Part shown: positions 1 to 12,035 of the stretch, in pieces
Layout of the letters: every line of letters begins with the position of its first letter
Position numbering within the stretch: the stretch's first letter is position 1
Source of the DNA: Neckera pumila
Lineage: Eukaryota > Streptophyta > Bryopsida > Hypnales > Neckeraceae
Length of the DNA: 64,000 nucleotides
Assembly: GCA_963969595.1 (NCBI GenBank)
Contig: OZ018416.1
Coordinates: 7,828,065-7,892,064 of the forward strand
Direction of reading: 5' to 3'
Position numbers and translations under genes: made by a program
Notes under the pieces: generated by a model
What the model was told of the DNA's origin: nothing
Database searches by the model: none
What the model saw: the letters and a program-made list of their open reading frames with translations, nothing else

Positions 1-973
1 TATCCGAAAATTGCGGCGGTTTTATCGCTACTCAATCTCGCGAACGCAGTATTTGATAGTCTCTTTTAATGCTTTACAATTGCATCAAAAGATAGTCTGA
101 CAAACTAGACCACCAGACTACTGTGATAATGCAAACCCAATCTCACCAACAATAATCACAATTAAATCAAAATCTGCTAGAAATAACATGAAGCTCTGAA
201 CGCTGACTACTGAGTATCAAAAATGACAAAAACACATTAGTTGCAAAGTGATATAATACAGGACGTGGGAAGAATAGGAAAACGAATACACTAATGCGAT
301 GAAACCGTCACTAAATGCCTTTCAACAAATCTCAACAAAAGAGGCACAATCTAGCACACATTGCCTAACAGGTTGCACACTATAATATTCACTCTAGTAT
401 GCACCTCCTTAACTCAAGGAACAAAGACATGGTGTGACCCATTCGTGAGCCCGGGCGAAGTCGCAAAAAACAAAATGAGCACACCAAAATGACAGCAAAA
501 GACTGAGAAGGAGAGAGACAACACACACAATGCATAACGGAAGGATGAATCTAGAAGTTGGTCCAATATTCGCGACTTGGAGGCGGCGGAAACTTGTTGT
601 CTATTTCCAAACATCCAAAAATAGTTCTAATGGAATGACAACCACTACAATCTCTACAATGAAATGGAATTTGAATTAAAGCTGATAAAGAATATTTGAT
701 TCCAAATCGGGATAGATATGACATGCAATTAATTATGTGGAATCATTTTCCAATAATGGACATGCCTTCCGTTGTATTGCAATATAGTCAACGAAAATGG
801 AGTAGTTCCTCAAATGATCTTATCCTTTGCCGAGTTCATCCCCTAATGGTAACTATGCATCATTTTACTATTCAAAAGTATCAAAGGAAATTCTGCAGGT
901 TTTTCATACAATAAAAACATATACTGAACTATACAAAAGGAAGTTCATTACAAGAGGTCTATGAACTTCACGC
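1..973. other. AT-rich intergenic DNA, no gene seen
   Basis: Short open frames on both strands show no recognisable domain, no convincing splice-linked continuation and no repeat structure. I see nothing to annotate here. Confidence 0.5.
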
Positions 974-1363
974 CTAAAAATCATCCATGAAAGAAAACTT
1001 GTACATGTCTGAGTTGTAATATGAATCCGACTCCAAAGTCCAATTGAAGTAGCCTCCCATATTTTCACCCAGAGAGTTGTTTGAGTCCTCCTCGTCTTCC
1101 ATATCCGAATTCTTCTCTTTTGAATCCAAATTCTTCACTTCTGCATCGAGATCCACTTCATTGTTTCTAATCTTCTCTTCCGCTGAGTCCGCCTCCTCTT
1201 TGTCTTGTTGTTTGAAGTCAGCATCGTGGAAGTCAGACAAATTGAACTTCCATTTCCTTCTCCCTCGCGAAGGGCGAAAATCAGCTTGGAACTTCCTTTT
1301 CTTCCCAGCCACGCATTCTGACTTGGACACCAACTTCGTGAAATCAACAATATGGTTGAAACA
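974..1363 (-). CDS. possible terminal exon of an unknown acidic protein
   Basis: A minus-strand reading frame of about 130 codons ends at 974. It starts with no ATG; just upstream of position 1363 (on the minus strand) the frame meets a TAG that could equally be a splice acceptor, so this would be a 3' exon. The translation has a basic stretch (GKKRKFQ, then RGRRKWKF) followed by a strongly acidic low-complexity part rich in E, D, K, S and N, and ends in aromatic residues with FMDDF. A basic patch followed by an acidic tail can occur in nuclear or chromatin proteins, but I recognise no domain. I could not find convincing upstream exons between 1,364 and 2,300. It may be a chance frame; no function is proposed. 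Confidence 0.3.
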   Translation of the reverse strand, partial: CFNHIVDFTKLVSKSECVAGKKRKFQADFRPSRGRRKWKFNLSDFHDADFKQQDKEEADSAEEKIRNNEVDLDAEVKNLDSKEKNSDMEDEEDSNNSLGENMGGYFNWTLESDSYYNSDMYKFSFMDDF

Positions 1364-2814
1364 CTATTGGAGGAGCATTAAGATCATAGATATCAAACAT
1401 TAAGCTACAACCATCCATTCCCGACTATGACCAATTTCCAACCTATGGGGTTGGAAATAGTTGCAACAAAGGTCGAAAAACAATTCCAACCCAAGTGTAG
1501 GATGTGTTTTTCCCCCTTTTCAAAGTTGGGACTACTTAAGTCATGGAAATTTACATTGCCTTACACTATTATGGAATTTATGTGGAATTCCTTAAATAGT
1601 CAAGAATAGGTGGTTCTACCACAGGCCTTTCAGCTTGTTATTCAATTGTGGAATTACAAAGTACTACTTGAACTACAATGCTATCTCTACAAGATAGGTC
1701 TACAATTGAACTTGAATCATCTCCTACAGAAATTACCAAAAAATAAATGAAGTTTACCTCAGTGAATTAGAGACATAAATGCTTGATAATTCTATGACAT
1801 CAGATGTACAACTCTCTATCTTTGACATTCCTCCTTTCTTCTTGAATTCGGGAACTCTAAAGTAGAACTTTAGTAACTAGTAAAGCAATCTTTACACACT
1901 CAGTCTACTACAAATCTAGCAAAGCTTGCAAAGTTAACCTCCCTTATACAAATAACCACTAGCTAAATGAAGTGTAACCTTGAGGATTAGGGAACTTAAG
2001 AGCTCCTTGTGTAATGCTCTTCTCAATGTGTACCCGATGTCCATAATCATTTTGAACTTTGGATACCACATTCAAACTTTGACTAGTACTATTTGGAGGC
2101 ACAATCATTTTGATTTCAAGGCTTTGGGCACCTAATTCATAATCACATTAAGTGGAACTCAAGTACTTCAAAATTGTCTTTTAATGGAAAAATATCTTAA
2201 GAACCAAAATGTATCTTTCTCACATTGGGATCCTAAGTGTATTTTTCATATTAAGAATAGACCACTATTTATTTTAAACCCCATGGTGCACTCTCTCCGT
2301 TTTATTTTTTAATATCACCGCCTACTTGCTTTTTTCTAATAATAATCCGTATATAATAAGTTCAAAATATAATACATGTTATCCAAATCGGAGAACTATA
2401 ATTCAAGTTCAATATGCTAAAAAACTAATAGTGATTTCAATACAAACATGTAACAAGAACTTAATAAAAAGGTTTAGAAAAATTTCAAAATCCTTTGTGA
2501 AGAAATAATTGTTCTTAACATTTTTTAGGTTTATTATATGCAAGTATGAAATAGTATTTCGGAGAAATACAATGGTTCCAAGAAAATTGTGAAGCAACAA
2601 GCCTTGTACTTTCATGGCTTACATTATAGAATGTCAAAGACTTTCAAACTACAATGCCCAAAAAAACTACAAGCAGGTTGTATTTGTACTTTAGCTTTAG
2701 ATTCCACAAGAACATTCAAATTATCTCTATATCAATACATATACGTGATTTAGGAAAAGTCAGAAATGGAAGTCCATGACAACCAAACGCACATACAACA
2801 TTCTTTTTAATAGA
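1364..2814. other. AT-rich intergenic DNA
   Basis: No gene, RNA gene or clear repeat is recognised. If the exon at 974-1363 is real, its upstream exons would lie here, but no frame supports one. Confidence 0.4.
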
Positions 2815-3510
2815 TCACTCCCCTTTTTTTTTTAATTTAAAGAGTAACGCAAAATTGGTGCAATTGTCCCTGGTTACTAATGAACTAAAAATCTGTGAGT
2901 CATGAAAATAGTGCACGTGGCAATGAAATAAAAAATGTGAAGTTGTAAATACACAAAATATTATCAAAAAGTCCATGGTTGCATTTTAAAGACTCCCCTT
3001 TTTTCTTAATTCAAATAGTAACGCAAAATTGGTGCAACAATCCCTAATCTAGGATGAACTAAAATTCCATGAGTCATGAAAATAGTGCACGTGGCAATAA
3101 AAAAAATGTAGAAGTTGTAAATACAAAAAATATTATTTGAAAGTCCATGGTTGCACTTCAATTACTCCCCCTTTTTCTTAATTCAAATACTAACGCAAAA
3201 TTGGTGCGACAATCCATAATCTAGAATGAACTAAAATTCCATGAGTCATGAAAATAGTTCACATGGCAATGAAAAGAAAATGTGGAAGTTGTAAATACAC
3301 AAAACATTATTTAAAAGTCAATGGTTGCATTTGAAAGACTCCCTTTTTTTTTAATTCATATAGTAACGCAAAATTAGTGCGACCGTCCCTAATCTAAGAT
3401 GAACTGAAATTCCATGAGTCATGAAAATAGTGCACGTGGCAATGAAAAAAAAAATGTGGAAGTTGTAAATACAAAAAATATTATTTAAAAGTCCATAGTT
3501 GCACTTCAAT
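2815..3510. repeat. four-copy ~173 bp tandem array carrying G-box motifs
   Basis: Four head-to-tail copies of a unit of 172-174 bp. The landmark TAACGCAAAATT recurs at about 2845, 3019, 3191 and 3364. Each unit starts with a T-rich run after ACTCCC, then has AACGCAAAATTGGTGC, a GAGTCATGAAAATAGT segment, CACGTGGCAATGA and GTTGTAAATACA. The palindrome CACGTG (plant G-box core) is intact in copies 1, 2 and 4 and changed to CACATG in copy 3. The copies differ by scattered substitutions, so the array is not very recent. Confidence 0.9.
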
Positions 3511-3997
3511 ATCCAAAAACAAAAAATCTATCCCACTGTGATTTTTTATTTTTGGATATTTATGTTGGAGAACATGTCATTACAATCCCATTGTAGCCCT
3601 CACCCTTTAAATCATCTAAAATGACAGAGCTGGCAGCAATTATAAAATATGTTCAAATATCACACTTTTGATATGAATTTTGGGTGCCTAAATGATAGTG
3701 TCTAAGCTTGAGATTCTGCATAGATCTAAGGGATGTGTTATTTATTCTTGAATGAATGTATTTTTGGCACTTTGATAGGAAATATTCTTAATGGGAAGAA
3801 TTTGGAAGTTTTTTAGTGGCACAGAGGGAGTAGGTCTAAAATTTTCTTACTTTCTAATAATGAAACATATGTTCATGATTTATAAATAATTTTTTGGAAA
3901 AGATAACTTTGAAATTCTTAGTAATTTTATAGAAATCCTTAAAAGTATATTGATTAAAAAGTAAAAATAATATTCATCAAAATCAAAGTGTATTCTT

Positions 3998-5165
3998 CAA
4001 TCCTTAAAGGACAATTTTGCGTTTTTTGGCAATATAGCAATTTTGAGCAGCTCACTACAAATGGATTTTTTATTTACTTTTGCTGAAATTTGCACAATCA
4101 TGGGGATTGGGGATAAGGTTTTCATTAAGGCCCAATAGTTTTCAAAACTTTTGACTACACGGTCAAAAAGTTATTGTATAATATGTAGTTTTTTTCACCA
4201 AGCGGGCAGTTTGGGCACATGAGAGAAAATCACTTTTTTCATAAATAAAATTTTGAAATTAGTTTTCTAGAGTTATATACGTGGAAAGCTTTTAATCATT
4301 TCAATTTGGTCAATTGTGAGTCAAAAGTTATGTGGAATTTTAATTGGTGGACAGTTTGGGATTCTCTACTCCAAAAAAAACTTTGAAGTCCTTTATCTTA
4401 TTCAATTTCCAATATTTTGGAAATAAATGAAATCATAGGATGTAGATTGCTTATTAAAACATATTCACCATTAGAATTGGCATTTTTCAATTCTATAACT
4501 GAATTACAACAAAATTAGTAGTTTATTCATTTTCACTTCTTTGTATTTACTATTTTTTTCCTATATATTGTACAATTTCAAATATTGTGAAATTTTTCAA
4601 GCATGTATCCAACTTGCATTGGAAAATAATCCGAAGAGTTGCCAACCATTTTGGACATTTTTTCATACAATTGTGACCTTGTAAAGTGCAATTGTCCAAT
4701 TTTTTGTAGGGCCAAAAAAAGGGCTTCTTGTCAATTCAAATGCTAATATCTTGCAATCTACACGGTGAAAATTTCACTAAAACTTGTTGCATTTTGTTTT
4801 ACTTGAAGTCTAGTTATTGTGATAAAATTTTCATGTCAATCCAAATTGTTTTGAATGTTTGGGAGCAATTAAAAGTTAGAAATGAAGTTCTTTTTGGATT
4901 ATTAGTATTCATTAGTTCCTATTTCTTCTTCATATTGGATCTGTTTTTAACAAAAAAAGATTTGAAAACAGTGATTTTTTAAGAAATTTTTGGACTGCTT
5001 GTCGAACATTAAAAAAATTACATATCATGCAATAACTTTTGAACCATCTAGTTAAAAGTTATAAACATTATTGGGCTTTAAAGAAAAACCTTGTCCCCAT
5101 GTTGTGTGAAAATTTCAGCAAAAATAAATAAAAATTCCATTTGTAGTGAGCTGCCCAAAAATATA
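3998..5165. mobile_element. decayed foldback element related to the TTAA elements
   Basis: The left end reads CCTTAAAGGACAATTTTGCG and then GGCAATATAGCAATTTTG, matching the left end of the 930 bp TTAA elements. About 170 bp at the left (4020-4190, from GCAGCTCACTACAAATGG) recurs inverted at the right (about 4990-5163, ending CATTTGTAGTGAGCTGCC). The interior shares ATATCTTGCAATCTACACGG with the TTAA elements and about 100 bp, inverted, with the element at 26102-27081. The outer TTAA sites are no longer recognisable. The short open frame at 4728-4982 is part of this repeat and is not taken as a gene. Confidence 0.7.
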
Positions 5166-5279
5166 TTGAATCAAACAACTAAAAAAAATTGTAAAGCTTT
5201 CTCTTGGTTTCAAAAACATAACCTCTCATAGTACAAAATCCCTTCAAATCCTTTTAAAATGGATTTTAAGAATTGAATT

Positions 5280-6290
5280 AAAAAAAATAAAAATTTAAGA
5301 TTTAAATTATAAAACCTAAATTTAAAATTTTGAATTTTGTAACTTAAAATTTAAAATTTCAAGTTCAAAATTTCAATATCAAAAATTTTAATTCAAAATT
5401 TCAATTTCCAATTTTCAATTTCCAATATGAAAATTCAAATACCAATTTAAAAGTTTAGAATATAAATTTCAAAAATTTTAAATTTTAATTAAAACATGAA
5501 ACTTTAAAGCTGAATATAAATTATTTCATTTCAGGTAAATGACTTTCAAAAAAATTCAACATAATGTTTGAATTAAAAATTAAAAATTAAAAAAATAAAA
5601 TTTAGAAATTTTTATTTTGAAAATATAAATTTAAAAATTAGAACTTAAAAATTGAGTTTCAATAATAAGATTTCTAAAATTAAAATATAATTAATCTAAT
5701 CATTAAATTTGACTTTTCAAATTTGAATTGAGTAACTTTAATTTCAAAATAAAAATAAAAAGTTGAATTCAAAAAATTGAACCAAAAAAATTGAATTTTG
5801 AAATTTGTATTTTGAAAATGTAAATTTAAAAACTTGAATCTAAAATTTTGAACTAAAAAAGTCAATTTCAAATATTGAATAAAAAAATTTGAATCATTAC
5901 ATTTGAATCATTACATTTGAATGTAGACATTTGAATCATTAAATTTATATGTAGACATTGGAATCATTAAATTTGAATGTAGACATTTGAATCATTAAAT
6001 TTGTATGTAGACATTGGAATTATTAAATTTGAATGTAGACATTCAAATCATTAAATTTGAATTGCAGAACTTGAATTTAAAAATTCAATTTCAAAAATTG
6101 AATGAAACAATTTGAATATAAAAGTTAGAATTTAAAAATTAGAACTTGAAACTTAAAAACTTTAATTTAAAATTCTAATTTTAAAAATTGAATACAAAAT
6201 TTTGAATTAACATTTTTGAATTTAAAAAGAAACTGAGATTCAAGTTCAAAAATTTGAATTTGAAAAATCAGATTTTTATTTTTTATTTTA
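5280..6290. repeat. low-complexity AATTT/TTGAA region
   Basis: About 1 kb is composed almost wholly of permutations of AAATTTAAAATTTGAAT with very little G or C. Short frames inside it are compositional artefacts. It contains the 28 bp tandem array described separately. Confidence 0.85.
5907..6063. repeat. 28 bp tandem repeat with alternating subtypes
   Basis: About five copies of a 28 bp unit built on AATTTGAATGTAGACATTTG plus AATCATTA. Copies alternate between a GAATGTAGACATTTG form and a TATGTAGACATTGG form, giving a 56 bp higher-order period. This suggests the dimer was the amplified unit. Confidence 0.85.
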
Positions 6291-6298
6291 AAATGCAA

Positions 6299-6386
6299 TG
6301 TTTGGATCCCAAACATCCAAGGTTTGAATCCCAAACATCCAAGGTTTGAATCCCAAACATCCAAGGTTTGGGTCCCAAACTTCCAA
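6299..6386. repeat. 22 bp tandem repeat
   Basis: Four copies of a 22 bp unit, core TTTGAATCCCAAACATCCAA, begin at about 6301, 6323, 6345 and 6367. The middle copies are identical and the outer ones carry a few changes. Confidence 0.9.
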
Positions 6387-7505
6387 AAGATACAAAGAAA
6401 TAATTTGAAGGCTAATTCTATCCACCTCAAAACTTTATGAAATTCATTTTGCATGTCTTCAAAGTGTTTACCTTGCGTAGAAATTTTTAAGTGTAAATTA
6501 TTGACAATGGACCAAACAAAAGTCAGGAAACAAAAAATAATTGGATCACTTACTGTAAAATAGTTGGATCACTTAGTGTAAAATCTTGAAGCTTCCATAA
6601 ATTTGTATACGTCAAAGCCGATTAGAGTTCTAGCAACTACGTCCATAACCCTCATTGTACTTTGTGTGTGCTCATATTGCAGCGCAATTTTGTGTAGAAA
6701 GGATGATTCAAAGCTTTCCATGTATATATAAATCTAGAGAACCAATTTCAAATTATTATTATTTTTTAAAATGATTTCTTTAGATCTACCCAAACTGCCC
6801 AACCTCACAAATAAACTACATATTGTACAATAACTTCAAAATCATAGCTATGCAATTTTTTGAGAAGCAAAAGAAGGATACTTATAAAATAATTTTTCAA
6901 GACTACTATAAAAATCCATAATAGGCAACTTAAATCAAATAGACAGATGGTTATATGTACTCCTATTAGTACACTTAATTGTAAAGTACTCTTTTACACA
7001 AGGTGTAAGCTTTAGTCTTGCCTAAGACAAATTATGAATTTAGGATTTTTAGAAACATAAAAAGAATTTAAACTTCAAACTTGGCAATTTTAGAATAGCA
7101 TGACATACTTCAAAAAATATCTTAGGGAAGCGGCTCTTATTTGGTACCATAGCACATTGAAGATTTTAGTAAATTTTAATTCAAGTGATCAATCATTAGG
7201 TGCAATTATAGAATGATCCTAGTATGTGAGCATGAAATGTGAGTAAGAAATTTAAGCATATATTTAAGTAGGCATACTACAACCATTGAAGGTGCTTATA
7301 ATATGAACACCTATAATATGGGATGTAGATTATTTATTGCAACATTTCAACACTTCAAAACAATTGATCATGATTTTAAAAATCAATAGCATAGTCATGT
7401 ACTCAGATATTTCTAAATCAAGTTTTATAGACATGCTCATTTTTAAATATTTTAGAACAACTAAATAAGAAGCTCTTTGACAATCGTGCTTCAGTCATAC
7501 TCTAC
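6387..7505. other. AT-rich intergenic DNA
   Basis: No gene is recognised. Around 6670-6850 there is a weak match to the interior of the TTAA elements (CAAACTGCCCAAC followed by CATATTGTACAATAACTTC), probably an old fragment. Confidence 0.4.
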
Positions 7506-10500
7506 TCAAAGAACTAATCTATCACGCTTATGTGTATTTTGCATTTCATAAGCTAGATTTTTAGTTCGCCCCAAGCGTGAATTTTTTATGCTCATGAATT
7601 TGTGCATAATGCACATCATAGGCCTAATACACGTGTGACGTGTCATCATATGGAACAAAAACATTATTTTTGATGAAATGCATACCAGTGAATTCATCAA
7701 CTATATTTGTTTCTTGGCCATTCATTGATCTTCTTAATTGCTCGTAATATGTTGCCGCAAAATATACTTGAATAAATCCTTCAAATTTATGTAAAAAAAA
7801 TTGAATAATCTTGCCTTTGAAGGATGTGCCATGTGGATTATCATGTTTCACTACAACATCATTACCAATTTTATAATACATTGTTCATCATACATCTCTT
7901 GTATTGATATATGTATGGTGTCTGACTAATTTGCATGTGTGGATGTTGATGATGCAAATAAGAAGATATAATGGAATTTGCTTGCTCTGGTCTATTTTGA
8001 AGAGGACTAATTATGATTCCCTTTGTAGTGGATGTGACAAAACAAGAACTCATTGGTGGAGTCTTCAACAGTTTCATTAGCTCTATAGCCTTTCCCTTTG
8101 TAGATACTCTAAAGCAACCATTATCATGTGTCAGTGGGCATATTGAAAGATTAGAATGGTCGTCCGGAACTTTCTCAGAATGCCAATATGATTTGTGTAA
8201 TTCTACAAGTGCTCGCTCTGAAGTTTTCAAATTGTCACGTCCTTTGTATTTGTATGTACAAACTTTTTGAAACAATGTTCGTGCACAATACTTAATGAAT
8301 GTGGCCTCTACATTCTTCTGGTTCGTGTTCATGTTTGTAAATTTTTGTATTTCTCGTTCATGTGGAAAACACCAATACACATCATTGTGTCCAAACCGTC
8401 TTATATCTTCCAGAATATGTCCTGCTCCAACAACATGCTCCAAAGGTCTACCATTTGGATCATTCAATTCTTCCCCCACAATCCGCCATTTTTGTGACAA
8501 TTGTTTAACAACAAGCATGTCATCCTCCGTCCAACCTTTTGACCTTGTATAGTTGAAAAAATAATGAGCTATATCCACGAGGTACAATCTTAGTGTACAA
8601 CATTCTTTCAAATAATTTCCTTTGAATTTATGTAGAATGATAGGTAACACCCATTGCACAAACTTCTGATATTCCTCAACTGTATAACTGTCAAAATTGT
8701 TTATAGGATCTTGAAGCCACTGACTTTGTTTTAGTTCTGCCACGCGCAATGTTGTGATGGATTTACAAGCGGACCTTACAATGTCCAATAGTTTGTCTTT
8801 GCGCTCATGCTTCTCTATGTCTTCAAAAAACCTTTTTGTGTATGTTTTGAAGATGTTCAAGCCCATGATATGCATTACATCAAATACCAAATCCTTTGAC
8901 AAGTTGAAGTCATACAAATGGTATAGCCGCCACAACTTCAACTCTCCAGAGACATTGGATAGTCTGCTATGACGTTCTCTTTCCTCTGTTTCAACACTAT
9001 GAACATTCCATTCTCGCACACCCTCAAATAGCTCTTGTGATGTCCTTTGGGGAGGTGGATTCAAAACTTGCTCTAGGTTTTTATCGTAAGCATATTTTCC
9101 TCCACCGGTCTCAACATAGCTCATTTTGCATTGTCTACATCCTACAGGTCCAGAGCTCTTCAATCTTCCAATCTTGCATTGTGCAACGTGGTCACCTGTT
9201 ACTAGCATCAAAAATGCCCAAATCACTGGTAAAGCATCAGAAGCTGATAGAGAGTTGCTAATGCTATTAGCTAGATAGTTGTACTTGCATTGTATGCCTT
9301 TCAAATATAACACCTCTAGCTTTTCTACGAATGGTTGTAAGAATGATGAAATAGATTTCTTCATACATTTTATATTGAAGTCCTCATTATTACCCAATGG
9401 AATGAATAGTACAGGCAATAGTGAAATGTTTGATGAATTCCCAGCATTCAATATTGTGACATTGAAAATCCAACAACCTTGAGACCTTTTCCTTGTTACA
9501 TTGAACCCATCCCAATGTGCTCCCAATGCAACATTTCTTGGATCCCCTTTCACCAATGATTTGGGTTTGACTACACGCTTTTTACAATTCCAACATTGAA
9601 AATTATAGAGCTCCGATTCAGGGTTCCAATTGTTCTTCAATTTGTCACACTCAATTGGATAAGCACAATCATGCCATGCAACATGCTTCATTGGAACAAT
9701 GCATTGGTAATTCCCATGTAAGTAAGGGATTCCACCAATCCTGAGTCTCCCTCATCTTCTCACCATCCCAAAAGTTTTGAATAGAAGTTGGTGTTGCATC
9801 TTTATTAAGCCATTGTTCCCGATTGTTCCACATAGACAACATTTCAGTGCAAAGAGTTCTTGATGACATGATTGATTCCAACTGCAAAGAAATTGGCAAG
9901 TAATCAAAAGAGATCATTTGTCCCCTCATTGTTGCGCATTCGGTGCATGATTGTCCATGGATTCTACATAGTCGCTTCAAATTGGTAGGAGCAACACAAT
10001 CACATCTTGAACTTGCATGCCTTTCATGAGTATCATCTTCGCTAGGTGCAAATAGAATTGCCTCATGAGCAAACCCTTCAGTGCCCAAACACATTCTCCA
10101 TCTTTGCGGCTCCACCATACCCCATTTTTTGTACATAGTAAGAAACTTCTTGAAAGACGACGGTGTAGTGGATGGCCCTTCTTTTTTCTTGGCTCTATTG
10201 TTTTTCCCAATCCTGAAAACATTTGGTCAAGCATATAGTCTTGTAACTCAATTGACATTTTTTTGATCCCATTCAGATTGTACTTTTATCAATACATGCT
10301 TCAACGTAATTTTCGTTTCACGAAGTGGATCCAAATCTTCTAATTCATTTGCCTCTTGGTATTCCTCTTGTTTTGCATTCTTTGATTCATTGGAACTTCA
10401 ATTGGTTCAGATGGAAACATAATTGGTTCTGATGGCAGTGGATCTCCTTCAAATTGTGGTAGGTCTATATCGACATTGATAGGGTCTCTAGCAGGCTAAT

Positions 10501-10693
10501 CTACATTTTCTTGTATGGGAGTGCCATGTAATTCTTGTTCTCTCTCTAATCGAATTTTCCTTTCTTGTTCACATTGTTTGTGTGCATGGAAAGACCTTCT
10601 GTCAACATATTTGCCTTCTTGTGTGTTCTTTTTGCATTTAAAACATATGCAAAATTTGGACATCCTTGCCCTCGGCGTCATTTTGAAGTTCAA
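7506..10693 (-). pseudogene. CACTA-type (Tnp2-like) transposase gene, broken
   Basis: Read on the minus strand, the pieces run from 10693 down to 7506. The N-terminal piece (10693-10496) has a CxxCxxN...HxxxC pattern (CFKCKKN, then HAHKQC) like the zinc-binding start of CACTA and Plavaka-type transposases. Two overlapping frames follow (10258-9977 and 10136-9669), then the long core frame (9691-7871), then C-terminal pieces in two frames (7881-7624 and 7700-7506). Changes of frame near 10130, 9745 and 7880 mean either unmodelled introns or, more likely, frameshifts in a dead copy. The last piece (VVVKHDNPHGTSF, then GFIQVYFAATYYEQL) resembles the C-terminal end of CACTA transposases. I did not find the CACTA terminal inverted repeats, so the element's limits are unknown. 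Confidence 0.75.
7871..9691 (-). CDS. CACTA/EnSpm-like transposase core (Tnp2-like)
   Basis: This 606-codon open frame is the best-preserved part of the transposon. It contains an HWDGFN motif at residue 61 (equivalent to the NTDG of plant CACTA transposases), a GD at 166-167, a CxxC pair (C185, C188) typical of the inserted zinc knuckle, and FDVMH around 270-274 (equivalent to D[ML]MH). These give candidate catalytic acids D61, D167 and D271. A later segment with WCFPHER resembles the conserved region seen before the C-terminus in CACTA proteins. The chosen ATG lies inside the conserved region (the frame continues upstream with GGIPYLHGNYQC), so it is not the true start. The enzyme would cut and paste DNA in the nucleus; this copy is probably inactive because the flanking pieces are out of frame. 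Family assignment comes from motif order, without a search. Confidence 0.75.
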   Translation of the reverse strand: MKHVAWHDCAYPIECDKLKNNWNPESELYNFQCWNCKKRVVKPKSLVKGDPRNVALGAHWDGFNVTRKRSQGCWIFNVTILNAGNSSNISLLPVLFIPLGNNEDFNIKCMKKSISSFLQPFVEKLEVLYLKGIQCKYNYLANSISNSLSASDALPVIWAFLMLVTGDHVAQCKIGRLKSSGPVGCRQCKMSYVETGGGKYAYDKNLEQVLNPPPQRTSQELFEGVREWNVHSVETEERERHSRLSNVSGELKLWRLYHLYDFNLSKDLVFDVMHIMGLNIFKTYTKRFFEDIEKHERKDKLLDIVRSACKSITTLRVAELKQSQWLQDPINNFDSYTVEEYQKFVQWVLPIILHKFKGNYLKECCTLRLYLVDIAHYFFNYTRSKGWTEDDMLVVKQLSQKWRIVGEELNDPNGRPLEHVVGAGHILEDIRRFGHNDVYWCFPHEREIQKFTNMNTNQKNVEATFIKYCARTLFQKVCTYKYKGRDNLKTSERALVELHKSYWHSEKVPDDHSNLSICPLTHDNGCFRVSTKGKAIELMKLLKTPPMSSCFVTSTTKGIIISPLQNRPEQANSIISSYLHHQHPHMQISQTPYIYQYKRCMMNNVL

Positions 10694-12035
10694 AAAGGAT
10701 TATATAAAAAAATATGTGTAAGTATAGATGAAAATAGTATTGTACCGAGGTAAACAATTTGTTATTTCAATACCTATATTTGATATAGTTTACTTTCATC
10801 TCCACTAAAGTATTAATAGAAAGTAAACTTCATAGTAACTGCATCTGTTGGAATGTAAATATTTTATTATAAAATTCTATATTTAATGTTGCCATTTATA
10901 CATAACTATTTACTGAATAAAGTAAAAGAGATTTTGTGCTTTTACTTTTCACAAAAAGAAGACTATTTAAAACAAGACATCTGGGCCCTTGAGAACCACC
11001 TACAAAATCATATAGTGAAGAAAACATTTATTTATTAATAATTTTTATCTGTAAAATACTAAAAATAATTATATAGGTGCAATAATGAATCTTTAAAGAA
11101 GATTATTTGTAATGAATCCTTAATGTTTAAATCTTTAGGAGCAGGTGGAGTCTTTATGATATCTTCTTGTAGGTAGCTAAAGGTCGAAGTAGGTAGTTGC
11201 AAGAAAAATCTGCAGTTTTCTGGCCAAAATGGCCTTAGTACTGGAGTACTCTGACCTTTTGGAATAATATTTTTTAAATAAAATAAAATATGGATAATAT
11301 AGAGCATTCAAAAAAGCATGCATGTGAAAATTCAAGTCTAGAAAAATTTATCTCTAAAAGTTATGCTCAAAAAAAGAGGCCTAGGAAAATAGAAGAAAAT
11401 AGATACTTTTGAATTTATTTTTAGGAAATAGTAAAATACTTTAAATAATTCAAAGAAAAAAATAGGACCAGTTTCCATGGGAGTTGGAGCTAGAGGCCCC
11501 AATCAGGGTGACCACGGGCAGGGTTTTGTAAAATTCCAAAATCATCGTACAACCCAAGAAAAAGGGTTCAACCAGATGTCCAGAATCTCCAGCTCTGTTT
11601 GCGGCTTTTGCAGCACTCGAGACTTGGAAGTCTAGTTCTGGACCCCCTCTAGACCCCATAGAAACGTCCTCTCAACACAGGCAATGGGTGGGCCGTGGCT
11701 TAGAAATTGCCCCACAGCATGCATGCCAAGTGCAAAAATATATCCGGCCACTTCAAAAAATGAAGAGGGCATGAGCATATGAAGAGCCTTGAATGCAGCT
11801 CGCCAAACTATCTAATAATCTTTTCTGAGTGCTACCTTTTGAAAGCTTTTCTTCAAAAGTTGAAGTGATTTTTTTTAAATAATAAAATAAGAAGTATGGT
11901 GCACCTTTTGACCACTCGGCAAGTTCCCATGGGGCCGTGACTCTTCAATCAAAATGACAGACAAGCCAAACCACAACAAAGCCTTGTTTGGCGCCCATGC
12001 TCCGTGCATTAGCTGTGGGGTTGCTCTTATTGCAG
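10694..12035. other. intergenic DNA, no gene seen
   Basis: Mostly AT-rich. A more GC-rich patch at about 11460-11720 contains no convincing coding frame. Nothing else is supported. Confidence 0.4.

Noticed and set aside
4728..4982. Frame similar in peptide to one at 26670-26873
   Set aside because: The likeness follows from DNA-level homology of non-coding transposon interiors, and neither frame extends across its element.
5907..6386. Short regular repeats that could suggest a CRISPR array
   Set aside because: Units are directly tandem without unique spacers, and the context is a plant nuclear genome.
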